Assembly: GCF_001455965.1 (NCBI RefSeq)
Contig: NZ_LKKO01000026.1
Coordinates: 1-64,000, forward strand
Source of the DNA: Methylobacterium sp. GXS13
GTDB lineage: Bacteria; Pseudomonadota; Alphaproteobacteria; Rhizobiales; Beijerinckiaceae
Reading direction: 5' to 3'
DNA length: 64,000 nt
How positions within the stretch are numbered: position 1 is the first letter of the stretch; every line of letters starts with the position of its first letter. Below the pieces are notes generated by a model. The model ran no database searches, was not told where the DNA came from, and saw nothing but the letters and a program-made list of their open reading frames with translations. Below are positions 23,712 through 32,126 of this stretch, one piece after another. A program made the translations under genes and the position numbers.

Positions 23712-24671
23712 GTGCAACCCGTTTTTTCGACCGACGGCCTCCACCCGCAGAACAGCTTCAAGATCTGGCGGGAGGTGCTGTTCGAACGGCTCGTGCCGAT
23801 CAAGATGGAGCGGCTGGACGACCGGCCGTTCGCCGGCAGGATCGAGGTCGCCAATGTCGGCTCCCTCAACATGAGCCGCGTCACGCAGGGCGCCCTGCGC
23901 AGCGAGACGACGCCCCAGGCCGCGCGCCAGCACGACAGGGCCGGCATGGCGGTCGTGGTGTTCAAGCTCGCCGGCGCGTCGTCCTGCCTTCAGGACGGCC
24001 GAGACTCGGTGCAGCGACCCGGCGACATCGTCGTGCTCGACCATCGGCCCGCCGTGGTGACGACCGGCCCCGGCAGCCAATCCCTGTTCCTGGAGCTGCC
24101 GCGCGAGCGCCTGGAGAGCATGCTCGGCCCGACCCGGCTCTATACGGCGCTGTCGATGGGCGCGGAGCTGGCTTCGAGCAGCCTGGCATCGGCCTTCTTC
24201 CGCGAGCTGATCCAGATGCGCCACCGGCTCGATCCCGACGCGGCGGAACGGATGTCGACGATCGGCGTCGATCTGATCGTGGCCTGCATCGCCGAGCGGA
24301 TGGCCAAGGACGTGCCGCAGCCGCTCCACGGCACCGTCGTGGTCCAGCGTGCCAAGGCGTTCGTCGAGGCCAATCTCGGCGCGGCGACCCTCGATCCGCC
24401 GCAACTCGCCGCGGCAGTGGGTGTGTCGCTGCGTCGGCTTCAGGAGCTGTTCCACGAGCGCGGCCAGCACATTTCCGACTGGATCTGGCAGCGTCGGCTG
24501 GAGGCGGCGTCCAAACGGCTGGCCGACCCGAGCGGCGCGCACGTACAGATCGGTGCGGTGGCCTTCGGCTGCGGTTTTGCCAGCCAGGCGCATTTCTCCC
24601 GCCGCTTCCGGGAACGCTACGGCATGCCGCCCAGCGAATACCGACACGCGGCCCTTTTGCGCACGGCTTGA
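23712..24671 (+). CDS. AraC family transcriptional regulator (tandem copy 2)
   Basis: This full-length paralogue has 319 residues. The N-terminal part (about 10-190) is an AraC-binding-like sensor domain (FKIWREVLFERLVPIKMERL; RPGDIVVLDHRPAVVTT). The C-terminal 100 residues form the two-helix-turn-helix AraC domain (GVSLRRLQELFHERGQHISD; AFGCGFASQAHFSRRFRERY). The start is GTG 23712 with GGAACAGGA upstream. The GTCGTGGT sequences at 23952 and 24336, exactly 384 bases apart, mark the points joined in copy 1. The ligand and target genes cannot be told from the sequence. Confidence 0.88.
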   Translation: MQPVFSTDGLHPQNSFKIWREVLFERLVPIKMERLDDRPFAGRIEVANVGSLNMSRVTQGALRSETTPQAARQHDRAGMAVVVFKLAGASSCLQDGRDSVQRPGDIVVLDHRPAVVTTGPGSQSLFLELPRERLESMLGPTRLYTALSMGAELASSSLASAFFRELIQMRHRLDPDAAERMSTIGVDLIVACIAERMAKDVPQPLHGTVVVQRAKAFVEANLGAATLDPPQLAAAVGVSLRRLQELFHERGQHISDWIWQRRLEAASKRLADPSGAHVQIGAVAFGCGFASQAHFSRRFRERYGMPPSEYRHAALLRTA

Positions 24672-25051
24672 GGGGCTGTGGTTCGGCTGCGCCAAAGTCG
24701 TTGAGGACATTGGGACACCGGCAGAAGTGCCATCGACGCCGCGCGAGCACTTCGCCTGCTCCAGCGCAGCCTTCCCAACCGCGGCCCGTCCCGGACAGGG
24801 CGAGAATGAGCGTGGCAGGCTCCATCTGCCAGACCCGGAGCCGCAGGTGCCTGCGGTGCCGTATTGCATAATCCAGGTCGTTTTTGATATGAAGACGCGG
24901 AATCAACCAAATAAAAACGCCGCCTTTCAGAGCAGATATTTCGTTCTTATCCAGAAAAAATCGACAAAAAATCAAAAGCCATAGATCATTCTGCGAAAGC
25001 GCATCGCAAATTCATTTCGCGAGATCGACCAACAAGAATGGAATAATATTT
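24672..25051. other. 380-base region before the third araC-like gene
   Basis: No convincing ORF. The first 200 bases are GC-rich; from about 24875 the DNA turns strikingly AT-rich, with several A-tracts. It is the probable promoter of the third AraC gene and a plausible MucR or nucleoid-protein target. Confidence 0.45.
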
Positions 25052-26011
25052 ATGAAATTATTGTTTTCGACCGAGAGGCTGCCGATCAAATCAAGGTTCG
25101 AGCGCTGGCTCGAGATGCTTGAGGAGCAACGCCTTCCGCTCGAGCAGGAGCAACTCGACGCCGCGCCCTTCGAGGCCAAGCTCGAGATCGCCACGCTGGG
25201 TCCCCTGACGATGACTCGGGTGTCGGAGGGCCCGCTGCGCAGCGAGGCGACGCCGAGCGCGATCCGCCGTCTCGGTGACGAGGGCTGCATCAGCGTGGGC
25301 TTCACGCTGGCCGGCATAACGAAAGTCCAGCAGCGGGATCGGGCAACGGCCCAGCGTCAGGGCGATCTGGTGGTGATCGAGCATCAGCCGACGGTGATGA
25401 CGACGAGCCCGGGCAATCAGTCCCTGTACCTGAAGATGCCCCGCGAACGTCTGGAGAGCGCGCTCGGCCCGGCCCGACACTACGCGGCCCTGACCATAGG
25501 CTCGGAGCTGGCCACCGCGACCCTGGCGATGAGCTTCTTCGTGGAACTGAGCCGCATGCATCACCAACTCGATCCCGCGACGGCGGTCCGCATGGGATCG
25601 ATCGGTGTGGACCTGATCGTGGCCAGCATCGCGGAACGGATGGCCCGGGACGTGCCCCTGCCGCTCAGCGACTCCGTTCTGGTCCAGCGGGCCAAGGCGC
25701 ATGTCGAGGCCAACCTCGGCGACCCGACCCTCGACCCGCCCCAGGTCGCAGCCGCACTCGGCGTGTCGCTGCACCGGCTCCGGGACCTGTTCCGCACGCA
25801 CGGCCAGCACGTCTCGGATTGGATCTGGCAGCGCCGGCTGGAGGTCGCAGCGGATCGCCTCGCCGACCCGGCCTGCGCCCACATCACCGTCGGCACCCTG
25901 GCCGGCGGCTGCGGCTTCAGCAGCCGCACCCATTTCTCCCGCCGGTTCAAGGACCGGTTCGGCCTAGCGCCCGGCGAGTTCCGGCACGCCGTCGGACTGG
26001 CCGGGCACTAG
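25052..26011 (+). CDS. AraC family transcriptional regulator (tandem copy 3)
   Basis: The 319-residue protein is closely similar to copy 2 over its whole length. Its sensor half includes ISVGFTLAGITKVQQRDRAT, QGDLVVIEHQPTVMTTSPGN and YLKMPRERLESALGPARHYA. Its DNA-binding half includes GVSLHRLRDLFRTHGQHVSD and GGCGFSSRTHFSRRFKDRFG. The start is ATG 25052, preceded by GGAATAATATTT. The upstream 180 bases are AT-rich, unlike the coding surroundings. The three tandem genes clearly arose by duplication. No operon partner follows; a palindromic element and a convergent MFS gene lie downstream. Confidence 0.88.
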   Translation: MKLLFSTERLPIKSRFERWLEMLEEQRLPLEQEQLDAAPFEAKLEIATLGPLTMTRVSEGPLRSEATPSAIRRLGDEGCISVGFTLAGITKVQQRDRATAQRQGDLVVIEHQPTVMTTSPGNQSLYLKMPRERLESALGPARHYAALTIGSELATATLAMSFFVELSRMHHQLDPATAVRMGSIGVDLIVASIAERMARDVPLPLSDSVLVQRAKAHVEANLGDPTLDPPQVAAALGVSLHRLRDLFRTHGQHVSDWIWQRRLEVAADRLADPACAHITVGTLAGGCGFSSRTHFSRRFKDRFGLAPGEFRHAVGLAGH

Positions 26012-26113
26012 AGCGCTCGTCGCCGAAGTGGATACCGGTTCGGCGTAAACGAGCGCGTCAGATCAAAGACCTGGAACCATTCCCGGTCGCAGCGCGATCG
26101 GGAATGGCTCTAG
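26008..26113. repeat. Compound palindromic element with CTAGAGC/GCTCTAG ends
   Basis: CTAGAGC (26008) and GCTCTAG (26107-26113) bound the element. Inside are GCGCTCGT plus CGCCGAA (26013-26027) pairing with TTCGGCG plus ACGAGCGC (26039-26056), and CCATTCCCGGTCGC pairing with GCGATCGGGAATGG (26078-26107). It lies between convergent genes, so it may also act as a terminator. Confidence 0.7.
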
Positions 26114-26126
26114 CAGCCCGCCGCAC

Positions 26127-27452
26127 CTATTCAGGGCCGCGGTCGCTCCGGCGCAGGCTTGCCGGCATCGCGAACAGCAGGAGGACGGCGGCCACCAGGC
26201 AGAGGGACCCGATGACGTAGAGGGCTGGCGTGGTGGATCCGGTCAGGTCCTTGACCCAGCCGACCATCACCGGGCTGACGATGCCGCCGAGCTGCCCCAG
26301 GGTGTTGATCAGTGCGATGCCGCCCGCCGCGCCGACGCCGGTGACGAGCTTGGCCGGCAGGGTCCAGAAGGTCGGGATCGAAGCGACGATCCCGGCCCCC
26401 AGCAGCGCCAGCGCGAACATCAACGGCACGATCTGCCGGTCGAACAGGCCGGCGGTGAAGAACCCGATGGCGGCGGCGATCGCCAGCCCGGCGACGAATT
26501 TCGGCCGCTCGCCGGAGGCGTCGGACAGGCGTCCGACCACCACCATGCTGATCGCACCGCAGATATACGGGACCGACGTCAGGAAGCCGACATAGGCCGC
26601 GCTGCTGCCGCTCGCGGTCTTGATCAGGTCCGGCCCCCAGAAGTTCAGCCCATAGGAGCCGATCTGGAGGAGGAAGTAGACGAGCCCGATCATCAGGAAG
26701 CCCGGCTGGCGGATCGCCCCGAGGAGCGAATGGTCGCCGATCTCGCGGTTGTGGTGGGCGATCCGGGCCGACAGCAGCGCCTTCTCCGGCTCCGAGAGCC
26801 AGCGTGCGTCGGAGATCCGGTCGTCGAGGCGCATCAGGACCAGGGCGCCGAGCACGAGGCAGGGCAGGCCGCCGACCCGGAACAGCCATTGCCAGCCGGC
26901 GAGCCCGGCGACGCCGTTGAGGCCGCCGAGGATCAGGCCGGCGACCGGCGCCCCGACGATGCCTGAGAAGGCGGACGCCACGAACAGGAACGAGGTGATC
27001 CGCCCGCGATGCGAGGCCGGGAACCACAGGGTCAGGTAGTACAGGATGCCGGGCGCGAAGCCCGCCTCCATGGCGCCGATGATGAAGCGCAGGGTGTAGA
27101 AGTGCCATTCGGTGCGGATGAAGATCATCAGCGCCGTGGCGATCCCCCAGGAGATCATGATCCGGGCGATCCAGCGGCGCGCGCCGACCCGGTACAGGAA
27201 CAGGTTCGACGGCACCTCGAAGATGACGTAGCCGACCACGAACATGCTGGCGCCGAGCCCGTAGGCGACGTTGCTGAAGCCGAGGTCGCTCTGCAGCTGG
27301 AACTTGGCGAAGCTGATGTTGATCCGGTCGAAGAACGCGAACAGGTAGCAGACCATGATCAGCGGCATCAGCCGCCATGCCACCTTCCGGACGATGCCGG
27401 CCTCGGTCACGTCTTCTGGGCGCGCGGGCGCGCCGGTCACCGCGATGGCCAT
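26127..27452 (-). CDS. MFS transporter, anion:cation symporter (ACS) type
   Basis: The 441-residue protein has twelve hydrophobic segments. ACS-family markers are visible: LMPLIMVCYLFAFFDRINIS with the conserved DR in the first helix, FAKFQLQSDLGFS, YGLGASMFVVGYVIFEVPSN, and WFPASHRGR before helix 5. Members carry organic anions such as tartrate, phthalate, hexuronate or glucarate with protons. The downstream HMG-CoA lyase/CaiB pair hints at a branched dicarboxylate such as 3-hydroxy-3-methylglutarate or itaconate, which is inference. It is separated from those genes by about 280 bases of repeats, so cotranscription is uncertain. Confidence 0.88.
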   Translation of the reverse strand: MAIAVTGAPARPEDVTEAGIVRKVAWRLMPLIMVCYLFAFFDRINISFAKFQLQSDLGFSNVAYGLGASMFVVGYVIFEVPSNLFLYRVGARRWIARIMISWGIATALMIFIRTEWHFYTLRFIIGAMEAGFAPGILYYLTLWFPASHRGRITSFLFVASAFSGIVGAPVAGLILGGLNGVAGLAGWQWLFRVGGLPCLVLGALVLMRLDDRISDARWLSEPEKALLSARIAHHNREIGDHSLLGAIRQPGFLMIGLVYFLLQIGSYGLNFWGPDLIKTASGSSAAYVGFLTSVPYICGAISMVVVGRLSDASGERPKFVAGLAIAAAIGFFTAGLFDRQIVPLMFALALLGAGIVASIPTFWTLPAKLVTGVGAAGGIALINTLGQLGGIVSPVMVGWVKDLTGSTTPALYVIGSLCLVAAVLLLFAMPASLRRSDRGPE

Positions 27453-27550
27453 CGTGTTCCTCCCTCGATTAGGTCCGCCCGTCGAAGACGGGTTCAGATG
27501 CGCGGGACCGCCTTCGGATGGGCGGTTTCCTCGCGCCGTCTCTCAAGTCA

Positions 27551-27600
27551 GGGGTTCCCAAAGGGCGAGCCCTTTGGCGGGGTCAGGGGGCGGAGCCCCC
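27551..27600. repeat. Dispersed repeat, copy A (CCCAAAGGGC core)
   Basis: TTCCCAAAGGGCGAGCCCTT followed by TGGCGGGGTC and GGGGGCGGAGCCCCC. The same sequence with few changes occurs in reverse orientation at 53366-53413. It contains the small hairpin AAAGGGC/GCCCTTT. Confidence 0.7.
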
Positions 27601-27611
27601 GATGCATCCGG

Positions 27612-27713
27612 CTAGAGCATCGTCCCGGGAATCGGAACCGAGACGATGCTCTAGGCTTTTGATTTTGCATCATCTTTTCCAAAAGCCGGAAACCACCTTT
27701 CGGGATGATGCTT
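27612..27713. repeat. Two adjacent palindromic elements
   Basis: CTAGAGCATCGTC (27612-27624) and GACGATGCTCTAG (27642-27654) are perfect 13-base arms. A second unit follows (about 27668-27713) with GCATCATC/GATGATGC ends around AAAGCCGGAAACCACCTTTC. The second unit matches the element at 31317-31361. Confidence 0.7.
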
Positions 27714-27729
27714 TAAGCCCGCCGTTCGC

Positions 27730-28653
27730 TCAGGCGGCCCGGGGGACCGGGTGGAGATCGCAGGGCCGGCCAGCCTTGGCGACCTGGCCGGGCACCGCGT
27801 GGCCGACCAGCCGCGGCAGGTCCTGGGACAGGCCGATCAGGGCCGGCAGGTCGAGGCCGGTGCGGATGCCCATCTCGTGGGCCATGCTGACCAGATCCTC
27901 GGTGCAGATGTTGCCGGTGGCGCCCGGCGCGAACGGGCAGCCGCCGAGACCGCCGAGCGCCGCATCGAAACGGCGTGCCCCCGCCTGCCAGGCGGCCAGC
28001 ACGTTGGCGAGGCCGACGCCGCGGGTGTTGTGAAAATGCAGCGTCAGGTGCTCGGCGGGGACGATCTCCAGGGCCCGGGCGACGAGCCGCTCGACCTGGC
28101 GCGGGTTGGCCATGCCGGTGGTGTCGGCCAGCGTCACGCCGGTGATGCCGAGCGCGCGATAGCGCTCGACCTGCGCGACGACCTTGTCGACGGGCTGGTC
28201 GCCCTCGAACGGGCAGCCGAAGGCGGTCGCGACCGTGGCGTTAGTCAGGACCGACGCGCCCTTCACGGTCTCCATGATCCGGGAGAACCCGGCGATCGAG
28301 TCGTCCGGGCTCATGCCCATATTGGCGCGGTTGTGGGTCTCGCTCACCGAAGCGACGAGGTTGATCTCGTCGACGCCGTCCGCGAGCGCGCGCTCGGCGC
28401 CCTTCGGGTTCGGGACCAGTGCCACGTAGACCGTGCCGGGCCGGCGGCGGATCCCGGCGAACACGTCGGCGGCGTCGCGCAGGGCCGGCACCGCCTTGGG
28501 CGAGACGAAGGACGAAACCTCGATCCGGGAAAAACCCGCCTCCGAGAGCGCGTTCACCAGGGCGATTTTCTCGGCGGTCTCGACCCAGGCCGCCTCGATC
28601 TGGAGGCCGTCGCGGGGGGCGACCTCCTGGACCAGCATCATGGCGTCGCTCAT
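27730..28653 (-). CDS. Hydroxymethylglutaryl-CoA lyase family protein
   Basis: The 307-residue TIM-barrel protein has EVAPRDGLQIEAAWVETAEK at the start, FVSPKAVPALRDA, ATVATAFGCPFEGD, LHFHNTRGVGLANVLAAWQA and the catalytic signature GLGGCPFAPGATGN with its active-site cysteine. HMG-CoA lyase cleaves 3-hydroxy-3-methylglutaryl-CoA to acetyl-CoA and acetoacetate in the cytoplasm. The start overlaps the CaiB-type gene's stop by 4 bases (ATGA), so the two work together. The CoA-transferase probably activates the free acid. The exact substrate (HMG or citramalyl type) is not certain. Confidence 0.9.
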   Translation of the reverse strand: MSDAMMLVQEVAPRDGLQIEAAWVETAEKIALVNALSEAGFSRIEVSSFVSPKAVPALRDAADVFAGIRRRPGTVYVALVPNPKGAERALADGVDEINLVASVSETHNRANMGMSPDDSIAGFSRIMETVKGASVLTNATVATAFGCPFEGDQPVDKVVAQVERYRALGITGVTLADTTGMANPRQVERLVARALEIVPAEHLTLHFHNTRGVGLANVLAAWQAGARRFDAALGGLGGCPFAPGATGNICTEDLVSMAHEMGIRTGLDLPALIGLSQDLPRLVGHAVPGQVAKAGRPCDLHPVPRAA

Positions 28654-29843
28654 TTGACGGCTCCCGCGTCGCGCAGCGTCTGGATCGCGGTCGCGTCGAG
28701 GCCGAGATCGGCCAGAACCGCATCGGTATGGGCGCCGAGCGCCGGCCCCTGCCAGCGCACCGCCCCGGGGGTGCCCGAGAGCTTCGGCACGATGCCGGGC
28801 ATCTTCACCTGCGTGCCGCCGGGCAGTTCCGCTTCGAGGATCATGTCGCGGGCCTGGTAGTGCGGGTCGGCGACGATGTCGGCCACCGAGTAGATCCGGC
28901 CGGCCGGCACGTCCGCGGCGTCGAGGGCAGCCAGGGCGTCGTCGACGCTTCGGGCCTTCGACCAGTCCCCGATCACGCCGTCGAGCATGGCGGCGTGCTG
29001 CGAGCGGCCGTCATTCGAGCGCATCCGCGGATCCTCGGCGAGGTCGGGGCGGCCGATCGCCTTCATCAGGCGGCGGAAGATCGGATCGCTGTTGCCGGCG
29101 ATCACGACGTAGCCGCCATCCTGGGTCGGGTAGGTGTTGGACGGGGTGATGCCGGGCAGCGCGCCGCCGGTGCGGGTGCGGATCTCGCCGAGCAGGTCGT
29201 ATTCGGGGACCAGGCTCTCCATCACGTTGAAGACGCTCTCCACCAGCGAGACGTCGACCACCTGCCCGGCGCCGCCGTTCACCTTGACGTTCAGGATCGA
29301 CATCAGCGCGCCGATCACGCCGTGGAGCGAGGCCAAGGTGTCGCCGATGCTGACCCCAACCCGGGCCGGGGGGCTGTCCGGAGAGCCGGTGGTGTAGCGC
29401 AACCCGCCCATGGCCTCGCCGATGGCGCCGAAGCCCGGCCGGTCGCGATACGGCCCGGTCTGGCCGTAGCCGGAGATGCGGACCATCGTGAGATTGGGGT
29501 TGAGGGCCGAGAGCACGTCCCAGCCGAGACCCAGCTTCTCCAGGCCGCCGGGGCGGAAATTCTCGACCACCACGTCGGCGCTCGCGGCGAGGCGCTTGAC
29601 GATGTCGAGCCCGTCGGGCGTCTTCAGGTTGACCGCGATCGACTTCTTGTTGCGCGACTGGAGATACCACCACAGCGAGGTATCGCCGTGCATCTTGCGC
29701 CAGGTGCGCAGGGGGTCGCCGCCTTCCGGCGCCTCGACCTTGATCACCTCGGCACCGAACTCGGCCAGGAGCTTGGTGGCGAAGGGTGCGGCGATGAGCT
29801 GGCCGAGTTCCAGCACACGGATCCCGCTGAGCGGACCTGACAC
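28650..29843 (-). CDS. CaiB/BaiF family CoA-transferase (class III)
   Basis: The 397-residue protein shows class III CoA-transferase features: LSGIRVLELGQLIAAPFATK, EVIKVEAPEGGDPLRTWRKM, WWYLQSRNKKSIAVNLKTPD, ADVVVENFRPGGLEKLGLG, and GQTGPYRDRPGFGAIGEAMG. The family moves CoA between carboxylic acids through an aspartyl intermediate. It overlaps the HMG-CoA lyase gene, and the pair probably activates and cleaves a branched dicarboxylic acid. A LysR gene lies 105 bases upstream on the same strand and is its likely regulator. Confidence 0.9.
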   Translation of the reverse strand: MSGPLSGIRVLELGQLIAAPFATKLLAEFGAEVIKVEAPEGGDPLRTWRKMHGDTSLWWYLQSRNKKSIAVNLKTPDGLDIVKRLAASADVVVENFRPGGLEKLGLGWDVLSALNPNLTMVRISGYGQTGPYRDRPGFGAIGEAMGGLRYTTGSPDSPPARVGVSIGDTLASLHGVIGALMSILNVKVNGGAGQVVDVSLVESVFNVMESLVPEYDLLGEIRTRTGGALPGITPSNTYPTQDGGYVVIAGNSDPIFRRLMKAIGRPDLAEDPRMRSNDGRSQHAAMLDGVIGDWSKARSVDDALAALDAADVPAGRIYSVADIVADPHYQARDMILEAELPGGTQVKMPGIVPKLSGTPGAVRWQGPALGAHTDAVLADLGLDATAIQTLRDAGAVK

Positions 29844-29948
29844 CGTCGTTCTCTCCCTGTCTTTGCGGACAGGATAGGACCGTCACGCGGGCGATGTCCA
29901 AACGCGATGCACGAGCCTGCGTTCGCCTCAGGAGAACGCAGGCTTGCC

Positions 29949-30869
29949 CTAACCCCCGGTCGTGCGCAGGTGATCGAGGAGCAGGGCGGCGGCGGGCGGC
30001 AGGGCGCCGGGCCGGACCACCAGGGTGAGCGTCCGCGTGGCCCACGGGTCGGTCAGCGGCACCGCGGCGAGCCGCATCTGCGGCCCGAGCAGGGCATAGA
30101 CCCCCTCGGGGATCGTGCCGAGCCCCATCCCGGCCTGGGCCATCCGGCAGATCCCGTCGAAGCTCGGCACGTGGATCCGCAGGCGCAGCGGGCGCCCGAG
30201 GCGCCGGGCCTCGTCGCGCAGGGCCGCGTAGATCGAGCTCTCGACGTGTAGGCCGACATGATCGTAGTCGAGGGTGTCGGCGAGGGCGATTGCGGCGCGA
30301 CCGCTCAGAGGATGGTCGGCGGGCATGACCAGGACCAGCCGGTCGCCGCGATACGGGTAGGCGGCGAGCGAGCGGGTATCGGTGCCGCCGGCGCAGATCC
30401 CGAGATCGGCCACGCCCTCTTCGACGCCCAGCACCACGCCGCCACTCGGCCGCTCCGCCAGGTCCACGCGGATCCGCTCCTGCGCGGCCAGGAAGACCTG
30501 AAGATCCTCGGGCAGGAACTGCACGATGGCCGACAGGTTGGCGAGCATCCGCACGAAGCCGCGCACCCCGTGCACGTGCTCGGCGAGTTCGAGCGCCATC
30601 TGCTCGGCGCTCGCCAGCATCCGGCGGGTGTGGTGCAGCAGGGTCTCGCCGGCCGGTGTCAGGCGCATCCCCCGCGGTTCGCGAGTGAGCAGCGTGCAGC
30701 CCAGGGCGCGCTCCAGCTCGGCCAGCCGCTTGCTCACCGCCGAGGGGGCGATGGCGGCCCGCCGCGCCGCGCCGTTGAGCGTCCCCGCCTCGCAGATCGC
30801 CGCGAACAGGCGCAGCGTCTTGAGATCGAGGCGGCTCAGGGTGGCCGCAGTGGGGAGCGTGTCGGGAAT
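29949..30869 (-). CDS. LysR family regulator with a non-canonical start codon
   Basis: Translation back from the stop gives a complete LysR protein: LDLKTLRLFAAICEAGTLNG, AARRAAIAPSAVSKRLAELE, a full winged helix, and a periplasmic-binding-like effector domain ending AAALLLDHLRTTGG. The helix-turn-helix lies wholly upstream of the first usual start (GTG 30737, inside VSKRL), which would destroy it. Between the upstream in-frame TAA and the helix-turn-helix there is no ATG, GTG or TTG. ATT 30869 sits 8 bases after GGA and gives 306 residues; CTG 30875 overlaps the upstream stop (CTGA). A sequence error is the alternative. It probably controls the CaiB/HMG-CoA lyase genes. Confidence 0.8.
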   Translation of the reverse strand: MPDTLPTAATLSRLDLKTLRLFAAICEAGTLNGAARRAAIAPSAVSKRLAELERALGCTLLTREPRGMRLTPAGETLLHHTRRMLASAEQMALELAEHVHGVRGFVRMLANLSAIVQFLPEDLQVFLAAQERIRVDLAERPSGGVVLGVEEGVADLGICAGGTDTRSLAAYPYRGDRLVLVMPADHPLSGRAAIALADTLDYDHVGLHVESSIYAALRDEARRLGRPLRLRIHVPSFDGICRMAQAGMGLGTIPEGVYALLGPQMRLAAVPLTDPWATRTLTLVVRPGALPPAAALLLDHLRTTGG

Positions 30870-30871
30870 GC

Positions 30872-31282
30872 TCAGGATCCTTTCTTAGCGGTCTCCTGGG
30901 GGCCGCGCCAGTCCCGCGCGCCGACCGGCTGGCCGTATGCGCCGTGGCCGAGCTTCGCGCCCTGTCGGTTGACCAGGCCGAAGCGCAGGACCGCCTGCTC
31001 CAGGTAGGCGATCGCATCGACGAGATGGGCGCGGGCCGCCGCGATCGCGTCCTCCCCCTCCTCGACGGGGGTCTCGGCGAGGTTCACCGCGGCGATCAGC
31101 ACCCGGTCGCGTTCCTCCTCGATCCGCCGATCGCGCTCGACATGGCCGCGGACTTTCGCGTCGAAGGCCTCGATCACCGACCAGGGCAGCGCGTCCTTGT
31201 CCACAGGCGCCCGGAAGGCCAGCGCGTGGCGCCGCGCCGCTGCGGCGGCGGCCCTGACATGGTCGGCGAGTTCTGCATCCAT
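30872..31282 (-). CDS. Conserved hypothetical protein upstream of the lysR gene
   Basis: The 136-residue product is not recognised. It is mostly alpha-helical and charged: MDAELADHVRAAAAAARRHA, FDAKVRGHVERDRRIEEERD and EEGEDAIAAARAHLVDAIAY, with a Gly-rich tail (LGHGAYGQPVGARDW). There is no signal peptide or membrane segment. I choose ATG 31282, which has GGAG seven bases upstream; an ATG at 31309 lacks a site. Its stop overlaps the region where the LysR gene must begin, so the two are probably cotranscribed. Confidence 0.6.
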   Translation of the reverse strand: MDAELADHVRAAAAAARRHALAFRAPVDKDALPWSVIEAFDAKVRGHVERDRRIEEERDRVLIAAVNLAETPVEEGEDAIAAARAHLVDAIAYLEQAVLRFGLVNRQGAKLGHGAYGQPVGARDWRGPQETAKKGS

Positions 31283-31316
31283 CCCGAGTCTCCGTGCGGT
31301 CTCACGCATTGATCAG

Positions 31317-31361
31317 GCATCGTCCGTTCCCGAAAGCCGGCAACCACCTTCGGGACGATGC
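31317..31361. repeat. Palindromic element with GCATCGTCC/GGACGATGC ends
   Basis: Nine-base perfect inverted ends enclose AAAGCCGGCAACCACCTTC, nearly the same as the inner sequence of the unit at 27668-27713. Together they define a dispersed family. Confidence 0.65.
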
Positions 31362-31490
31362 GCGCGCATGATGTCTCGAACGCGCGCCCGTCCCGCCCGT
31401 TGCCGGGGCCATGACCTTGACAACGCGAGCGCTTATCTCGCGGAACTGTGATCGGTGTACCGGGCCTCGCCCGGACGGGAGTTACCCTGA

Positions 31491-32126
31491 ATGGTTTCGA
31501 TGCTGAATGCCGGCGCCTTGCGCCCAACCTCCGCGGCGGCGCGCCTGCTGAGCGCGCTCACGATCCTCCTGGTTGCCATCGGACTCTCAGGCTGCGGTGC
31601 GATCAATCGCGTGCCGACCCTGGAGGAACAGGCCAAGTCGTCCTGGAGCGAGGTGCAGAACCAGTACCAGCGCCGAGCCGACCTGATCCCGAATCTCGTC
31701 GAGACCGTGAAGGGCTATGCCCAGCAGGAAAAGGACGTGCTGATCGGCGTCACCGAAGCCCGCGCCAAGGCGTCGAGCGTGAAGGTCGACGCCTCGACGG
31801 TGAGCGATCCGCAGAAATTCAAGGAATTCCAGGACGCCCAGAACCAGCTCTCCGGGGCGCTCGGGCGCCTGCTGGTCACGGTGGAGAAGTACCCCGACCT
31901 GAAGTCGAACCAGAACTTCCTGGCCTTGCAATCGCAGCTCGAAGGCACCGAGAACCGCATCGCCGTGGCGCGGCGCGACTACATCGGCTCGGTCCAGGCC
32001 TACAACACCGAGTTGCGCACCATCCCGGGCCGCTGGATCGCCGCGATCCTGTATCCCGAAGCCAAGCCGATGGAGACGTTCTCGGCAACCCCGAATGCCG
32101 ACCGGCCGCCGAACGTGAAGTTCTAG
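31491..32126 (+). CDS. LemA family lipoprotein
   Basis: The 211-residue protein has an N-terminal hydrophobic segment ending in a lipobox (IGLSGC, Cys near residue 36), then the LemA body: EEQAKSSWSEVQNQYQRRAD, LIPNLVETVKGYAQQEKDVL, ARAKASSVKVDASTVSDPQK, and IAVARRDYIGSVQAYNTELR. LemA proteins are helical envelope proteins of unclear role, often paired with TPM proteins. GGGAG precedes the start with 9 bases. Its stop is immediately followed by the start of the TPM gene (32127), so they form one operon. Confidence 0.9.
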   Translation: MVSMLNAGALRPTSAAARLLSALTILLVAIGLSGCGAINRVPTLEEQAKSSWSEVQNQYQRRADLIPNLVETVKGYAQQEKDVLIGVTEARAKASSVKVDASTVSDPQKFKEFQDAQNQLSGALGRLLVTVEKYPDLKSNQNFLALQSQLEGTENRIAVARRDYIGSVQAYNTELRTIPGRWIAAILYPEAKPMETFSATPNADRPPNVKF

